Part shown: positions 63,047-64,000 of the stretch, in pieces
Layout of the letters: every line of letters starts with the position of its first letter
Numbering within the stretch: position 1 is the stretch's first letter
Assembly (NCBI RefSeq): GCF_028283685.1
Contig: NZ_JAPWKF010000008.1
Coordinates: 372,001 to 436,000 of the forward strand
DNA: 64,000 bases
Direction of reading: 5' to 3'
DNA from: Edaphobacter sp.
GTDB taxonomy: Bacteria; Acidobacteriota; Terriglobia; Terriglobales; Acidobacteriaceae
The notes under the pieces: generated by a model
Seen by the model: only the letters and a program-made list of their open reading frames with translations
Database searches by the model: none
What the model was told of the DNA's origin: nothing
Made by a program: the position numbers and the translations under genes

Positions 63047-64000
63047 ATGACGCAACGGAAGCAGCTGACGGAAATTCTTCTAAATCTCGACGAGCTGCTT
63101 CCTGAGCTGGAGGCTGCCTACAAAGACATACACGCGCATCCCGAGTTATCGATGCAGGAGACGCGCACTGCGGGAATCGCTGCGAATCATCTCAAGAACA
63201 ACGGCTTTGAGGTCACCGCCGATATCGGGAAGACGGGAGTCGTCGGTATATTGCGCAACGGGGACGGACCAACCGTAATGCTGCGTGCTGACATGGATGC
63301 ATTGCCCATTAAGGAAGCGACCGGCCTTCCCTATGCCAGTACAGTGACAGCGACAGGTCCTGATGGCAAGACCACGCCGGTGGCTCACTCATGCGGACAC
63401 GACATGCACGTTGCCTGTTTGATGGGGGCTACTTCGCTGTTTGCCAAAAGCCGCGATAGCTGGCACGGAACGCTCATGGCCGTCTTTCAACCAGGCGAGG
63501 AGACGGCACAGGGCGCGCAGGCAATGATTGACGACGGGCTCTTTAAAAGGTTTTCGAAACCAGACGTCGTGCTTGGCCAGCATGTGATGAGCATCCCATC
63601 CGGGCGCCTCGATTGGCGCACAGGAGTTGTGACGTCGGCTGCCGACAGCCTGCAAATTCGCATGTTCGGGCGTGGCGCACATGGATCGATGCCTGAGGCC
63701 AGCATCGATCCTGTCGTCATGGCTGCCTCGACCGTGATGAGGCTGCAGACGATCGTCTCGCGCGAAGTCGCGCCGACCGATTCTGCCGTGCTGACGATTG
63801 GCGTGCTGCAGGCGGGCACGAAAGAGAATGTCATTCCCGACGACGCGATCATTAAGTTAAATGTGCGGACCTTCGATGAGGATGTCCGCAAACATGTGCT
63901 GGCGGCGATTGAACGAATTGTCAATGCAGAGGCTGCTGCCGCAGGCGCGCCAAAGCCGCCGGAGATTACACCATTGGACCGGTATTCGCTGGTGACAAAC
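63047..64000 (+). CDS. M20D amidohydrolase (hippurate hydrolase type), 5' part
   Basis: A metal-dependent hydrolase that removes acyl groups from amino acids or indole conjugates; the gene runs off the window, leaving 318 codons. The ATG at 63047 has GAAGGAG six bases upstream. The family blocks are complete so far: DIHAHPELSMQE near 30, LRADMDALPIKE near 80, the metal-ligand motif HSCGHDMH near 110, QPGEETAQGA near 147, and the lid domain with GRGAHGSMPEASIDPV near 208 and TKENVIPDDAIIKLNVRTFD near 265. No signal peptide is seen. It stands apart from the secreted protein gene upstream. Confidence 0.93.
   Translation, partial: MTQRKQLTEILLNLDELLPELEAAYKDIHAHPELSMQETRTAGIAANHLKNNGFEVTADIGKTGVVGILRNGDGPTVMLRADMDALPIKEATGLPYASTVTATGPDGKTTPVAHSCGHDMHVACLMGATSLFAKSRDSWHGTLMAVFQPGEETAQGAQAMIDDGLFKRFSKPDVVLGQHVMSIPSGRLDWRTGVVTSAADSLQIRMFGRGAHGSMPEASIDPVVMAASTVMRLQTIVSREVAPTDSAVLTIGVLQAGTKENVIPDDAIIKLNVRTFDEDVRKHVLAAIERIVNAEAAAAGAPKPPEITPLDRYSLVTN

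Noticed and set aside
1..64000. CRISPR arrays, tRNA or rRNA genes, insertion sequences
   Set aside because: No regularly spaced repeats, cloverleaf genes, rRNA sequence, transposase or integrase was recognised on either strand.

Overview
The window looks like the chromosome of an acidobacterium of the class Terriglobia (Granulicella/Terriglobus/Edaphobacter type). The main reason is the number of very long TonB-dependent receptors (TBDTs) of the Oar-like type, with an N-terminal carboxypeptidase-regulatory-like domain. Other support comes from membrane-anchored winged-helix regulators with long C-terminal domains, and from secreted NHL/Ig-like proteins. This placement is inferred from gene content; no rRNA or tRNA gene was seen. 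TBDT genes, whole, partial or frameshifted, number seven and cover about 30% of the window.

Layout. 1-677: 3' end of a TBDT. 789-3566: a luciferase-like oxidoreductase divergent from a J-domain/Sel1-repeat pair, with a three-copy 16-bp tandem repeat between them. 3718-9606: a tripartite RND efflux operon divergent from a NarL-type two-component pair (9883-11539), with clustered inverted repeats in the shared upstream region. 11640-11950: remnants of an SRPBCC-DoxX operon. 11959-17239: LamG protein, MFS transporter, GAF protein and a membrane-anchored wHTH/PD40 regulator. 17346-21924: TBDT plus an exported tyrosine phosphatase with a 3' frameshift. 21960-22195: decayed 4,5-dihydroxyphthalate-decarboxylase-like fragment. 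22471-26196: siderophore-type TBDT with a structured RNA leader, plus a PepSY membrane protein. 26307-33079: TBDT plus an exported, membrane-anchored CobN/HmuS-like chelatase and a small Cys/His membrane protein. 33234-38730: a second wHTH membrane regulator divergent from a TBDT.

38990-56407 is the most coherent accessory block and looks like a sialic-acid (nan) utilisation island. It holds an aldo/keto reductase, a secreted beta-propeller glycosidase-like protein, a TBDT, an exported sialidase, a sialate O-acetylesterase split by a one-base insertion, a second TBDT split by a frameshift, a FadR-type GntR regulator, an MFS transporter, an N-acetylneuraminate-lyase-type aldolase and an N-acylglucosamine 2-epimerase. 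An AT-rich motif (core TATCAATA / TTGTCTATA) recurs in four intergenic regions of the block and is a candidate operator for the GntR protein.

56481-64000: a DHA2 drug-efflux MFS divergent from an AraC regulator, a 1142-residue secreted protein with three Ig-like repeats, and the 5' part of an M20 amidohydrolase.

Three genes (21720, 47126, 49965) carry single frameshifts with the downstream frame intact. These may be sequencing errors or recent lesions; raw reads would decide.
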